DNA from: Lepidurus packardi
Lineage: Eukaryota; Arthropoda; Branchiopoda; Notostraca; Triopsidae
Assembly (NCBI GenBank): GCA_023053545.1
Contig: JAKZAN010000004.1
Span: forward strand, 6,510,001 to 6,574,000
DNA: 64,000 nucleotides
Reading direction: 5' to 3'
Positions within the stretch are counted from its first letter, which is position 1, and every line of letters begins with the position of its first letter. Shown in pieces: positions 21,215-33,835 of this stretch. The notes beneath the pieces were generated by a model. The model did not search any database. It was not told where the DNA came from and saw only the letters and a list, made by a program, of their open reading frames with translations. Made by a program: the position numbers and the translations under genes.

Positions 21215-22994
21215 ACGTATTAAAATAAAGCAAAAAGCTACACAAGTCTTCCTTTTTTTAAAAAATAAATAAAATCTTTCTAACAGCATTAGCCAACGTT
21301 AAAAACGGTACAGCTACAAATGAGAAAGCCCTCAGGCTAAATTGTTATTTTTCATCGCTATATAATTCCCGTTCTTCGTTTCCAAGAAAAGAAAGGAAGA
21401 AAAGACATCGGCCGAAGCATTCCAGCCATTTTTTTGTACATGTCTATGCCCCCCTCCCCTCCTTTCGTGTTACAGGAGACGGGATGGCCTATATATAATT
21501 TCTGACAAGGTCACACCGGATTAAGACTCGGATTCAAACAGATTCTTCGGCCGAGGATGTGGGATGTCCTTATTCCTTATAGCTTTATACATTGTATACT
21601 GTACAACGTTGGCGATCGTTGGATGTGGAATGCCTTATAGCTTTATACAATGTATATACTATAGAACGTTGGAGATCGAGTTAACAGAGGTAAGATATGT
21701 TTTTCAAACAGCTTTGGATTTCCAAACTTTTTTTTTAAGGAAAAGATTTTCAAAAGGAAGTGGAAGAGTCTTATGAAAAGCTTATACGCATAAGAATTCG
21801 TTTTTTTTTTAAATACATTTTTATGGGGAGGAGAGACTTGAAGTAATCCTTACAAAGTTACACTCGTTCAGCCTATTTTAGGTGAGAGGATGCATACAAG
21901 GTACATTTGAAAAGGTCAAGGACTTTTGCTCGATTCTTGCATTTACTATAAGGTGCCCAGTTTGGACATATGGGATGTCTTTTCCTTTGGTTTCCCAACT
22001 GACGTCAATAAACTCCGCCAAAAAGGCGGGAGCGGCAACTTCATTCCATATTTTTTTAGAGGTGTGTGCTCTTTCCTGACCTTATGTCACTAAGGAACCT
22101 TTCCTTTTCTTTCTTTGCAATCTTTATTTTGTTTATATACTATAATTGTCTTTTATTTTAGTTTGCTTTGCCAGAGCATCCCTACATTCCGTGTGTATGC
22201 CAAGATGCAAGGTAAAGAGACTTCCCTACCCATGTGTATGGGGGTTCTACGGGATCTAAGCCCAATCAGGACATCAGGACAGAATCAATCATTACCAGCA
22301 AAAATCTCACGTACACTGAAAAATAGGCTAAAAATAATTTTTTTAACTTTATTTTTTTAACCTTCTAGTACTTGTAATGCCCATAAAAAATATTAAAATG
22401 GAGATCAAACTGTAAAGTTAAAAAACAGAAGTTATCATTTTATTACCTAGTTGTAAACATTATGAATCAAATGTAAGGAAATGGGTTAGAATTGGGAAAT
22501 TTATAGGAATGACTATATTTATTGTTAAAAGAATCCTGAAACAACAAAAACGCACCTTTCCAAAAGACAGCATTCACGTCCATGAATTTTTGGGTCGCAA
22601 AGTTTAAGGGAAATCTAATGCTTGGGTCATTTCCTTTTCTTTTTTTTTTTTTTTTGCCCAGAGGCACATCAAATACGAGCGGTCGGGCTCATCTCGAGTC
22701 ATAAATGTAATCGTGACGTCATCAATTCATTTCACGAATTTTCTCTTCTCACTCGCCTTGTCGTTTGGAGCGCACACAATGGGACGCTCACGTCATGGCA
22801 GTCATCCTTTTACAATATAACGAATGGCGAAGTGGTTTTTCGCTCACTGAACTTTTCGAAAGCTGTCGCTGATGACGTGTTCTTCCTCAAAATTAAAAAA
22901 ATCAAACTTTTCTTTATTAATTGCTTCCTTTTTTGTTAGATTTTTATTTTCACATAGCATATGCTTTAGAAGATTATTACTATTGTTATTATTA
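21215..22994. other. Gene-poor interval
   Basis: AT-rich, no recognised gene. TATATATAA occurs at about 21492. TGACGTCA palindromes (CREB/ATF-type sites) occur at 22000-22007 and 22714-22721, with CACGTCATG near 22790 and GATGACGTG near 22873. A T16 tract lies near 22640. Open frames are short. Confidence 0.4.
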
Positions 22995-23805
22995 CAGTAG
23001 ACGACGCATACTGGGATGACGTTTGTCAAGTGAATATTGATTCTATTAAGTGAGATTCCAATAGCCGAAAATCAGAAATATGCAATATACTGCTACAATT
23101 AATCGGCACATGAAAAGAACTGGCAAGCGTTCAAACCAAAGAATAAAAGCATCGTCTACTTTTGAGACTTTTCCACAGGCTTACTTTTTCCAGTTTCACT
23201 ATATACCACATGCAATTGTTTACTCTGAAAATTTTTTTTCGACAAGTTCGGCCGAGATTATTGAGGAATTCCTAGCTTAACAACCGCTTCCCTTTGTGGC
23301 AAATGTTTTAAATTTAACTTGTAAGTTTCAATGAACCGCAACTTCTCTTTTACATTTATATGAACTCTTTTCTTGTTCATCGCCATTTTTCTATAACCAT
23401 ACGTCTAAAACACAACTAACACAGCGCCTTGAAGCCTACTCCTCAACACGATATCCCTTCTAATTTTCCCAGTCAATTAAAGGAACTGGTAATTCAATTG
23501 AATAACCTGCTCATTTTAGTGACTGGCGAGTTTAGAAGGAATTTCCCCCGAAGCGTAGTAGTAGGCTGGAAATGACAGAATAGGTCAAAAAGACTTAAAA
23601 GCAATTGGTCAATATGCAAAGTCCATGTAGCAATCACTACTGTAATTTCGTTACTTTTGAAATTGGTTCTAATATCCGAAAGTGTGATTGTAATAACCGA
23701 TCACAATGCTATGAGTTTTATCGTTTTGAATCGGTCCTTTTAAAATTTGATTCCGTAAAGCAACTGACTTTAATAACCAGTTATCACAGTAAGCGGCATT
23801 TACTG
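22995..23805 (-). mobile_element. Decayed Tigger/pogo-type DNA transposon, copy 2
   Basis: An 811-base element on the minus strand, flanked by TA (22993-22994 and 23806-23807). Its ends read CAGTAAATGCCGCTTACTGT (minus-strand left) and CAGTAGACGACGCATACTG (other end). It matches copy 1 (15-610) over both ends and carries extra internal sequence. From ATG at 23386 on the minus strand it reads MAMNKKRVHINVKEKLRFIE, then ETYKLNLKHLPQREAVVKLG, then IPQ and a TAA stop at 23258. This fits the first helix-turn-helix of CENP-B/Tigger transposases (KEKL..IE.Y and KLGIPQ). Farther on, KVDDAFILWFE near 23130-23160 matches the second DNA-binding helix motif. The catalytic domain is deleted, so it cannot move on its own. 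Confidence 0.75.
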
Positions 23806-25179
23806 TATTTAAGTTATTATTAGAAAACAGGAAATAATTTTGCGAAATAATTAAACAATAAAGATGTCCCCAAATTAGACGACAGTTGCTAAAGTCAACA
23901 AGAAAGCCCGCCTTCCACTTTTTTTCTCTTTTTTTTGTGGTTTATTAGAGTTAGTTAGAGTTTCGGTTAGCCACGGGATGGTCAGCATGACGAATCGACG
24001 GATTTTCTTGGGGGAGTTTTGGGTTTTTTGGGGAAGCCGCCATTCATTGAGCAAACCATCTGGTGTCTTGCTGGCTGCTTGAAACTTCCGGTCCTCCCTT
24101 ACTTCTTCTAGCTTCTTCAAGCTTCCCATCCCTGCTCCCCAATCTTTTTCCTTCAACAAAAACGTCAGCCCCCGGAAAACTTCTTCGGGAGACGACAACT
24201 AACTAACACAACTAGTATAACTACAATGTCCTCTCGCCTTCTCCAAAGGATAATCGTCATACCAGCTGGCAGAAATTCCTTGTCGTTTTGGTCCGGTTCC
24301 ATAGCTAACCCTGTTTTCTGCCACTCTTCTCTCCCCCCTTCCTCCCTCCCTCCTAGGAAATCTTCATTCTTTCGCCCAGCAGAGAGAGAGCGAGAGAGGC
24401 AAAAGAAAAAGAGCGAAAAAGTTCGCACCTAAGGATCCCTTTTCCCCAATCCATTCAATCGTCCATCCCAACCGAAGAGGAACTCATAAACCTGCCAGAT
24501 TTCGCTATGAACCCCCTAAATTGTGACAAATCGACCCCTAACCGTGTACAAAGTTCGCACTATTTTACCCCAAAATCTCTCTTCCATCTTTTCCCCTTTT
24601 TAAAAGAGTGTGAATAGGTTTTGATCTATCACCTTTGGGCTAATGTTTCGATATCACCTTTTGTAGCGGCTAATAAAAATGACACCGGACAGTGCCAATT
24701 TTATAATTATGACTTTTCAAAGATCCCCCGCCCCCCTCCTCTTTCGCTTTCCGGTGCAACGGTAAAAAAAATCTTGCTTTTCGGGTCTTTTGTTTTCCCA
24801 ATGCCTTCTATAGTTAATGACCGCTGTGCGCACCTTTCGGCTTTTAAAGAAGGACATACAGCTTCCTGTTACTGCACTCCCCTTGCTGTGGAATTATGCC
24901 TCGTTTCGCATCTGGTGTCCCACTTTGATTTCACAAAGATTCTCTTTTAACTCGCAATGCAAATGAGTTTCAAGTTGCAGTCTGAAAGTTGATTCAAGTC
25001 AGAATTCCAATTACTCCACTTAAACTTCCTCAATAATGAACTCAAATCATGTTTTAATTCCATACCCAACTCCTCACCCTCTACTTTTTTATGAAGTATA
25101 AACGACTGTAACAGGCTTACGCCTACAAGAAGTTGAAAAAATAATAATAAAAAAAATCAAGTTTGGGATACAATTCCAA

Positions 25180-25488
25180 TTTAAAAGGTAAGTTGATTTT
25201 GTGGAAGCCAAAATGAAAGAGTTGCTGTTTCACTGTGGTGATCATTTCACCGAAGTTCAATTTGACAGTGGTGTTGATCGACAGTTAGCAATGAGATTTC
25301 GGGCCAAATGTCTTGGTAGGAGTTTGCTGAAAACCGCTATCCCTACAAAGTTTGTTTGGCCGGCAACTGTGTCTGGGCTGCGAAGTCCACCCAAACCTCG
25401 TAAAACTTCCGCTATTGAGAAAAGACAATGTCATAACGTAAATATACTCCTAGCATTTGACGACCGAATAGGAAGTCTTCGTTATTGA
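25180..25488 (+). pseudogene. THAP zinc-finger domain fragment
   Basis: An open frame of about 96 codons ending at TGA-free Tyr then stop at 25486-25488. Near its start it reads MKELLFHCGDHFTEVQFD and then RSLLKTAIPTKFVWP. THAP domains end with a C-x2-HF motif followed by a variable loop and an AVPT(I/L)F box; here these appear as HCGDHF and AIPTKF at the right spacing. The N-terminal C-x2-4-C half of the domain is not visible, and a TAA closes the frame at 25189, so this is either one exon of a THAP gene or, more likely, a fragment of a P-element-like or other THAP-bearing transposon. The tail (PPKPRKTSAIEKRQCHNV) is basic. Confidence 0.5.
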
Positions 25489-26009
25489 CGTCGACCCCCC
25501 AAAAAATTGTTGACAGTAAGAAGCATCCTTACACACTTCCCGCAATCACACCTACAACGTAATGTACAGTTAGAAGCACACGATGTTTTATAATAAGTTA
25601 CCAGTCAGAAACGTTCGACTCTCCAGCTACAATACTAAGTGATGCTACAACACTCACACTGCGATTGGCGACCTTGCAGTCCTGAAAGGCTCAAACTGGT
25701 AGGCCCGAGCTCATTTTTGAATTACTGGCACAGGAATGACAAATGACTGATTCAATTCCGTCCCTTCATCGGCTACAATATGGCTTCTATAAAAATAATT
25801 GCTCTCATCTGAACCTTCTGCCGTTTTACTCGCTGGATATCACGTTGACACTTCGTTCGTACTCAAAACCTACGGTCAGCTGAGCGCCCAGGAAGCTTGG
25901 CATTCGGACACTACGTCACAGGGTCCACGTGGCCGCGCTGGCAAATGGCAAAATATGCCCCGTTTGAATTTTAGACTTTTTATTTTCTTATGATCTAGTT
26001 TTTATTTTA

Positions 26010-27755
26010 GCGTATGATAAAATGACACAGAACGAGAAACTATAGTTTGTACTCCTTTTTTTAAGACAAAGTTGTTTTCTAGTGGCTATTGCGCTTTCAA
26101 TGTAAACTTAGCTTGTCAATGAACGTAGCTCACGCTTTAAATACAGTAAAAAATGAATTCCAATTAGAAACTGAAGTAAAAAACTTAAAATTCAAATTTG
26201 TGCTACAATCATCGTAATCTGACTAAGAAGTCAGCTCGAGTCAAGTTAACTAATTCAAGTTAAGTTAATTCAAGTTACCTCGGAGTGGAATGGAAATAGT
26301 TAATGTTCAACGAAACATGACATAAGAACTTGAGATTAGACTGGAACTTAGCAAGATTTCAAGTCCAAATCTGTAAAAAAAATAAATAAAAAAAAAGTAA
26401 GAGGAAAGAAAGACTCGAATTTAATGCAAGGGATTTCGGTCACGCATGTTAATCTTATGGCCATTTCGGCAATGGCTTTTTTCAAACTTTTAAGGAGAAA
26501 ATCAAAGAATCATAACGTGACGTCTAATAATACGCTAGACCCAAAATCACGCTGTCGAGCACTGTTTACTGCGGGCTGCTCGCAACGACGTCGCATTTGA
26601 CTCTTCACATGAGCGCCCAAGCATGACCCCTTCTCATGAAGATCAGTCAGTCAGGAAACCGCACTTCCGGTCATGTGACTTTTTGGCTCCCCTTTTTATT
26701 TGGGCAAAAGGGAAGCACACGGGCTTTTGAAGAACGACAAAACTTAGCTCAACCACTCTTCCATACTGAGTCCGTCTGGGCTGCTGTCTATATTGTCCTG
26801 CATTTACAGACTTACAGTCCTATAGTTAAGCTCTAAAGAAAAAAAAAAAAGAAAATGCCACAACTTCTCTAATTGTCCCTAACCCTAACCTAAAACTCTA
26901 ACCTTTTGACAGCAAAAGAAACAAGGGACAAACAAAACCTTTCGCCAACATCACTCGGGCGCTCATTTTCGCAGAATTTCTTGCGGTACAAAAGGACGCA
27001 AAGCGTCGTTTTTGTTCCTGCATGAAGCATGAAACGCTCGAACGGATTTCGTCCCCCAGGAAAAGAAGGAAAGGATCATTAAAGAAGTTTAAAAGTCTAG
27101 ACCGCCCCCAAGAAGACTCTCCCCGGAGATGAGTGAGCCGGTTTCCGGTGGGTTTCCTTATATTTCTCTTCAACGTTTTTAAAGGGCAATAGCCACCAAA
27201 AGATAAAATAACTTAGTTTGTAAGATTTTGACGGATACTTTATGCTTGGAGTATCCATTATTATAATAAGAAAAAACTACTTCGAACTTGTATGGATAGC
27301 TCTTCACGAGTTATGGGCATCCAAACTTTCGAGTCTTGACGTCACAGACGTGTCGTGGCGCGCTTTACGACACGCTAGTAAGCATGGTTACCGTTTGCTC
27401 CTATCCTTGAAACAGTATACAAAGATCTCTGGGTACGTTAAATTGGCTGATACGTCGGTGACGTCAGTAGGGCACGGGATGATCCTATTTCGAGGGAATT
27501 TTTCTATCCTTAATGGCTTAATTACTACGTTGCGCATGATAGAGAGACAAAACTCTCTAGAAACGAGATTTTTAGCTGCGTTTTAAGACAAGATTGTTTT
27601 TTGGTGGCAATTATCCACTGATATAGATTGAGTACCCAGAGGTATGGAATATGAAAAGCGCCATGATGGAAGGAGATATATTAAGTATAAAAACAACGTT
27701 TTGAGCTCAATTTCTTAAGATCAAGTTCTCTTTTTGGTGGCTATTGCTTTTGAAT
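26010..27755. repeat. Short dispersed repeat, four copies, GGTGGCTATTGC core
   Basis: A unit ending TTAAGACAAGTT.TTTTTGGTGGCTATTGC occurs at about 26010-26098 (AAGACAAAGTTGTTTTCTAG then TGGCTATTGC), 27183-27215 (inverted, GGGCAATAGCCACCAAAAG), 27525-27615 (TTAAGACAAGATTGTTTTTT then GGTGGCAATT) and 27657-27752 (TTAAGATCAAGTTCTCTTTT then TGGTGGCTATTGC). Upstream, the three direct copies also share a GCG.ATGAT(A/G)..G element 50-70 bases before the core. The full limits are not defined. Confidence 0.55.
26876..26904. repeat. Short telomere-like (CCCTAA) motif
   Basis: CCCTAACCCTAACCTAA followed by AACTCTAACC. Two perfect CCCTAA units and one CCTAA. It is too short to call a telomere, but unlike the surrounding sequence. 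Confidence 0.6.
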
Positions 27756-30399
27756 GCTACAAGTTAAAAGAAGACAGCTTCGCACGTTTTTACTTACGTC
27801 TGTCTGTCTTGTTTCATTTTCCCGCCTTTTCTGGTGTTTTCTTTTGTCTTACGTAGAGAATGTGTGTATTTTTGCAGCCAAAGGAGTTGACATGGCCATT
27901 ATAAAAAGGACATTTGGAATGCCGTTATGTTTTGTGGATCAAAGTGTTATTGTCTCTCTGGGCGATTAAGGGGCACAGCTCTTGTCTTTGCGTAATGGGT
28001 TACAATGTCTATCAGACTTGTTTGTTGCTCAAGGGATTCTAGCTGGGTTATTTGTTGACCGGAAGCCAGCCATTGAGGACAGGAAGTGACGCTGTCGATG
28101 AGGCCGAGCAAACGGGCTGGAGAGCTATGTAGTTATCTATATATGTGTGTGCCTGTGTGTGTCTGTATTATGGCACTTGGCCACACCAAAAAGCTTCTGT
28201 CGACCCTTAGGAGATTATATTACAACGCCAGGCCTTCCCAAAAGAGTGTACAAATTTTTTGCTCTTTGTAGATAAATCAGTGTTTCTAATTCTTGAATAC
28301 GTTTTCACACCTGCCAGGCCTCCTTTACACCTTCAGTTCAATTTAAACTCCCTTGAATTAAATTATTTAAAAAAACATATTTTGGATAGAAATTTCTTAG
28401 GAAAATTTGAGGAAAATTTATCCAGACGATGTTTTATCATCGTTCAACAATCTCCTTCCCACAAGAGGCCTGAATAGTCTTCAAAATGTTATTCAGGTTT
28501 TGGAATTGCCATGCAATTTACACGCTCCGATTTGCATACATGTCTTTTTTTGGTTTATGTTTTTATTTTTGCCTTTTTCTATTTTGAACGCCAAGTCTAG
28601 ATATGCAAAGTCCGCCAGGTACAGGGTGTGATTCACTATTTTATGACGGGACAATAACAAGTGGTTTTGTGAGAGCCAGTTTTAGTCACTTGGGGATGCA
28701 ATGAGAAAGGGCGCGGATGGGGCGAAAAGAGAATATATGCTGAATTCCGTCCGAGACCCAAATTGCTGTCTTGTCTCTTTAGAGCGGAATTTAACGGCAC
28801 TGTCGGACAGACGCGCTAGTTACTGTGACATGCATTCATTTTCCATGTATTCCTTTTTTCTTGGCTTTTGTTGCACTTTTGTTGCGATAAGAAGGTTTAA
28901 GTTTTAGCTCAGCTCTTAGTTTGGAAAAGCTCTAGCAAATCCCCACTAATGCAAAAATGAATAAACTGAAATAGAAATGGAAATAAAAAGGCTTTGTTGG
29001 AGAGCGGCTTCGGAGTTGGCGGAGAGAACTTTCTATCCGTCTAATACTTCTTCATTATGACAATGATACCTCTTATCTGGAAGGATGGCTAGTGCTCAAG
29101 ACTTGTTATGGGAGCTTCTGTTCTGACTGCAAGCATTTGCAATTGAGATTGCGTTGCGTAACACAATATCCCATCCAATGCCAAATACATCCAGAATCCA
29201 CCGATGCTTACAAACCAAAAAGACTCGCTTGCAAGGACAACACAAGCCAAAAACAAAAGCCATCGCAGGATATAAAAGAAATGAAGGATTATTGCTAATG
29301 ATATTGCTAAGGATTCTTCCTCATTATACAGACGCTTTTTTGGACGGGGTATTTTCATATTTCCAAGCTCCCATGAGTTTAAAAGCTTGATGACGTATTC
29401 TAAGTTATGTGATTTCCTCGTTAAATTTTTTTCATTTTTTTTTTATTTTATGCACACACGCGTATTATACCCTCCTCGCTGGCCGAGCCGTCTCCGTTCG
29501 CAGTATGGACCATGCATGTGTGCCTAGCCCTCGTCTATGCAAATGATTAGGGCTCAGCCACATTCCTGGACGTCACGACCTTGCCATATACGGAAAAGAC
29601 CATGTTGCAGCAGCGAGCAGCAGCAGCCAAAGATCTAAACCTTTGAAGGGGAAGGAAAAAAAAACTTGCATGTTGTATACCGGAGTTTCATGGACACCTT
29701 ACACCTTATGTCTTTTAAAGCTATATAACACCAAAGTGTGTTCCACCTAGCTGATAACACTACAAATGTTTTAGCAAAAGTGGAAGCATTGAAAGGTCAA
29801 TTGGAAAGAATGTGAAAAACGGTACCTATGTTCTATTTTTGCATTTATCTCCCCCCATCCCCGTCGAATGACACGAATTTAAATAATGGACTCAAAGTTC
29901 GTGGAAATTCATTGTTAAATATTCACAATTGTTGTTATTCGATTTATTTTATAACTTTAGCTTTGATGTTGCTGAATCGTCATACGCACTTGTTAAGCAG
30001 TTTGTGTAGTTTATCGGTATTTGCTGAAGATTCACCGTACATTTCATTTAACTCGTGCGGTATATTGATAATTACTGCTTTATTCGATTTATTTTGTAGT
30101 TTTAGTAGTTTCTATTAGTAATTTCGACTGATTTGTTGGACAATGAGTTGGTTTTTAGAATGTTGGTATAGAAATGTGTTTTTTGTAAGAAAGACGGTAA
30201 AAGGGGAGGTCTATCGGTTTATGTATAGTTTCCATACTAGGTTGAATATTCCAGGTGGAGAGAGATTTGCTTTGACATTTTCATTAGATCGAAGCCCAGC
30301 AGGGGCGTGTAGAATCAACAATTTTGACAGGCCAATATATATGTCCCAGGCGGAATTATATATCCAATCCTTCTCAGATATCGCTCTTATAAGCTTTTG
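27756..30399. other. Gene-poor interval
   Basis: No recognised gene. A GC-richer, motif-dense segment at 29480-29640 contains ATGCAAATGATTAG (octamer plus homeodomain-like site), GGACGTCACG and CCATATACGG (close to a CArG box), and CAG repeats (GCAGCAGCGAGCAGCAGCAG); it could be an enhancer. Other open frames are short and unremarkable. Confidence 0.35.
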
Positions 30400-30625
<226 letters not shown>

Positions 30626-33125
30626 GAAAAGATCCACAAGAATGAGAATGAGGATGAGAAACCTTTGGGCTGCTTCAATAGGAACGTCCTATACCATAAC
30701 CATACTTAGTTGGGCATTTCCATCAACCACTTGTCCATAACCTGATCGCACCCATGCCTCATTAGCATATAGGTGTCTGCCAGTTTTGCTAGTGCTTGGT
30801 GCTGCCTGTCTGGTGTATGCATGTATGTATGTACATGTGTGTGTGTGCGTTGTATGTGTATGCCTTTCTACATCTTCAGCTTCTTTTTCCTTCTTATAAC
30901 CAAGATTCAACAACCAAGAATTTAAAAAAGGCCTTTTTTAGCACCACAAGATTATTTGACTTTATTTATCTTACTTGCAATTCTCATTTGTTGTTCTCGT
31001 TGCCGTTTTATATAAAAGTTATGGCTTGGAGCACAACAAAAGTTTGACAAGCCATTGCAACCCCAAAGCTTGGAACCTTGGTCGGCCTTGAGGTTCACAA
31101 ATTTATGGGCCAACCTTGCTGCTTGTTGCTTATATATAAATACATTTATAAATGTACGATACTTTTCATACAAAAATTGCATATAATACGTACGATACAA
31201 TAATACGTCCGTACATATAATACAAATAAATACGTACGGTACTTGTCTGTGAGAAGGGGGCTGCGAACGTCTTTTTTTCTTTTCTTGGTTGGACAGCATG
31301 AAATCCCTTGCACATCTGCTAGCATTCTTAGCTAACTCGACGCCCGGGCTTTGTACGGGGTCGAATTAAAGCATTGTTTACGAAAGAACCCGCTCTAAAA
31401 TTAACCCCGTTAGTTTAAATTTATAATTTATAACAGTGGCCGAAAAAATAACAATAATAAACAAATAAAAAACGGAGCTTTGGGGAGATAACGAAGTACT
31501 GTACACTGTCAAAGATATTAGTTAAATAGTAACTTCCTCGTGTTCGTAAAATTTACAAAACCCGAGCATGACTTAAAGGGACAAGTGAATATCTTTATTG
31601 AAATACCAAGAATTGTGTAACCGTCTTCAAGTCTTTTTCCGCGAAAAAATAAAAATAATAATAAAAAAAGAAACTCAACTCCCAGCAAGACATTGCTATG
31701 CTACGCGGAGCGGTTGATGATTGTTTGGAATACTAATAATGCCGGATGCTGCATCACACACGATGGGACTTCGGGATCGAGACGAGTCCAGCCATCTACA
31801 CACACATGAAGAGGATCGTTTTGGCTAATTTATGAACGTATATATAATATTCCTTTTGCCCCGGTTTGAGTTTGAACTTTTTCAACTCTCGCTTACATTC
31901 CAAAAAGAGGAAAAGATTTAATTTTTACTAATGTTCAAATTTATAAGTTGAATGAGGAGAAATGCGATTAACTAAGTTAGTCTAATTCCTTCGCTTTTAA
32001 GCGGAACAAATCTCAGCCAAGGCGTACGTTAGGCGAAAAAAGAATCATCATCACATTTACAGTCCCCATAGCAAATGTATGGGATCCATGTGTACTCTCG
32101 CAGGCTATATGAATGTAATACGGGTTGGGATGGTAGATGGAATAATAATAAGGCAAAAGGTAAAATATTCCATATCCGGGGTCTGGGAAATAAATGTCTA
32201 GCTCAGGCGACGAGAATGAGGATATATGTGAAAGAGGATGGCACCGAATGTTTTAACTATCATTTTCTTTCGAGCTTTTATACATACACAACTGTAGGCT
32301 CATCTCGTATACAGAAGAAGCATGGGCTCACACCTTTGGCGACCCAAAAGGGGGAAAAAGATCCCCTCTTTCCACCTCTCCTTGTACATAAACCTTATCT
32401 AATTCGTCGAATCTGTTTAAGAAAAAAAAAATAGAATAAATTAAGAATCAATAATCTATAGAATCAACACGCAGACTTACACGAAAGAAAACGAGAAAGA
32501 AAGGGAGAAAATAAAAAGTCTTTTCCAATTTAGACAATTATCTTAAAACTGCGTGACCGATTTATAGTGGCAAAATTTCGTGCTTGGAGCAGGGGTTCTC
32601 TATTTGTTAACCGACGTTGGGTGCAAAACCCCAAACCAGTAACTCAGGAGGATAATTGGCATCACCTTCTTTCTTTCTCTAAGGTTCCTAAGGTGGAGAA
32701 AGAATATTATGCGTGTACGTGTGTGTATCTAGAGTGTGTTGGGTAACAAGTGGTTTTAAGCCTCTATCTTTGCCCTTTAACTCGGTTTGTGTTGATTTTC
32801 TTTGATTTTAGAAGTAAATAAGTTAGGTTGTTTCGAAGCCACAGTTGCCAGCCTGTGCGCCTATCAGCCCAAAGCACATGCAAATGTGATGGCCCATGCA
32901 TGCTGTCTGCATACTGATGGATTTGAGGCGCCAAGCTGCTTGCAGGGGGCCTCCCCCTTGTCAAACTGGGGGTTCTGCCCATTTATACACCTTTTTTTGC
33001 ATGTGAATCCCGATGCTCATATAGCCGATGATCTTCCCCCACAACTAACAACACCTCAAGATGTGCGCCCTTTCAGTGCGGAAGAAAATAACCTCAACTC
33101 CTGTTTTCTTTCATGCCGGTGCTAG
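30626..33125. other. Gene-poor interval
   Basis: Mainly AT-rich. A GT/CA tract lies near 30820-30865, and TACGTACG-rich degenerate repeats at 31140-31245. A motif-rich segment at 32820-32960 has repeated GCATG/CATGCA and an ATGCAAAT octamer. The open frame at 32075-32434 has no recognisable domain and no splice context, so it is not called. Confidence 0.35.
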
Positions 33126-33270
33126 CGAGCACCGGAAAATCTACGAAATCGCTAGCGAAAACGGCTCCAAGAGATCGGAAAGCTACAGCAGCACCTACAA
33201 GTCCTCTCGTTCTCTGGTCCAAAATATGTATACTCCTTTTGCACCATCAAGAAGAGAGCTAGAAGCTTAA
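33126..33270 (+). CDS. Possible terminal exon, unrecognised
   Basis: After a TTTCATGCCGGTGCTAG acceptor-like sequence, one frame reads EHRKIYEIASENGSKRSESY, then SSTYKSSRSLVQNMYTPF and APSRRELEA to a TAA at 33268-33270. Codons are varied and GC-richer than the flanks, and the Ser/Lys/Arg-rich text looks like a real C-terminus. No upstream exon could be matched and no family is recognised. It could belong to an upstream gene or be chance. Confidence 0.25.
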
Positions 33271-33835
33271 AAGAAGCTGGCCTTCTCCCATCCCCATCGC
33301 TCACACAACACACATCTTACATGTATACCTCCAGGCTTGGGTGCTTGTGTTGTTGGAAAAGAGGTCCTCTCAAAACTGACTATGCTAATTAGGTGGGCAC
33401 GGGCACCAAAAACACGAAGCCCTAGCCAGCGAAGAATGATCAACCTAACCAAGGCGAGACAAAAGACTTGTTTTTTCTCTCTCCTTCTTGTTCTCCCTCT
33501 CTCTCTCTTCTCTCTCTCTCTTGCATTCAAACTAAATAAACAAATGAAAATTACGTAGACGCCCAACATTCATAAATATGTCGTTCAGGTCAGAACATAT
33601 TTGATTATATAACTTGCATCAAAGGATTAGACCACGTTCTGCGAAACAACATTCGCGGCCAGATTTATTGGAAGAGGTTCTTATCTGCCCAAAACAACCC
33701 AATGCAATTTCTGTTCTTTGTTTTCTTCCATGTTTAAATTCCCCGCGACGAGGGCCTGAGAGGGCGTGGCTACCTCATAAAGGCGGAGTTTTCAAGTGGC
33801 TTTTGGGGTGGTGGACGACTTTGTGTTGGTAAATA

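Noticed and set aside
32075-32434. 119-codon forward frame
   Set aside because: No recognisable domain, no splice or promoter context, codon pattern not clearly coding.
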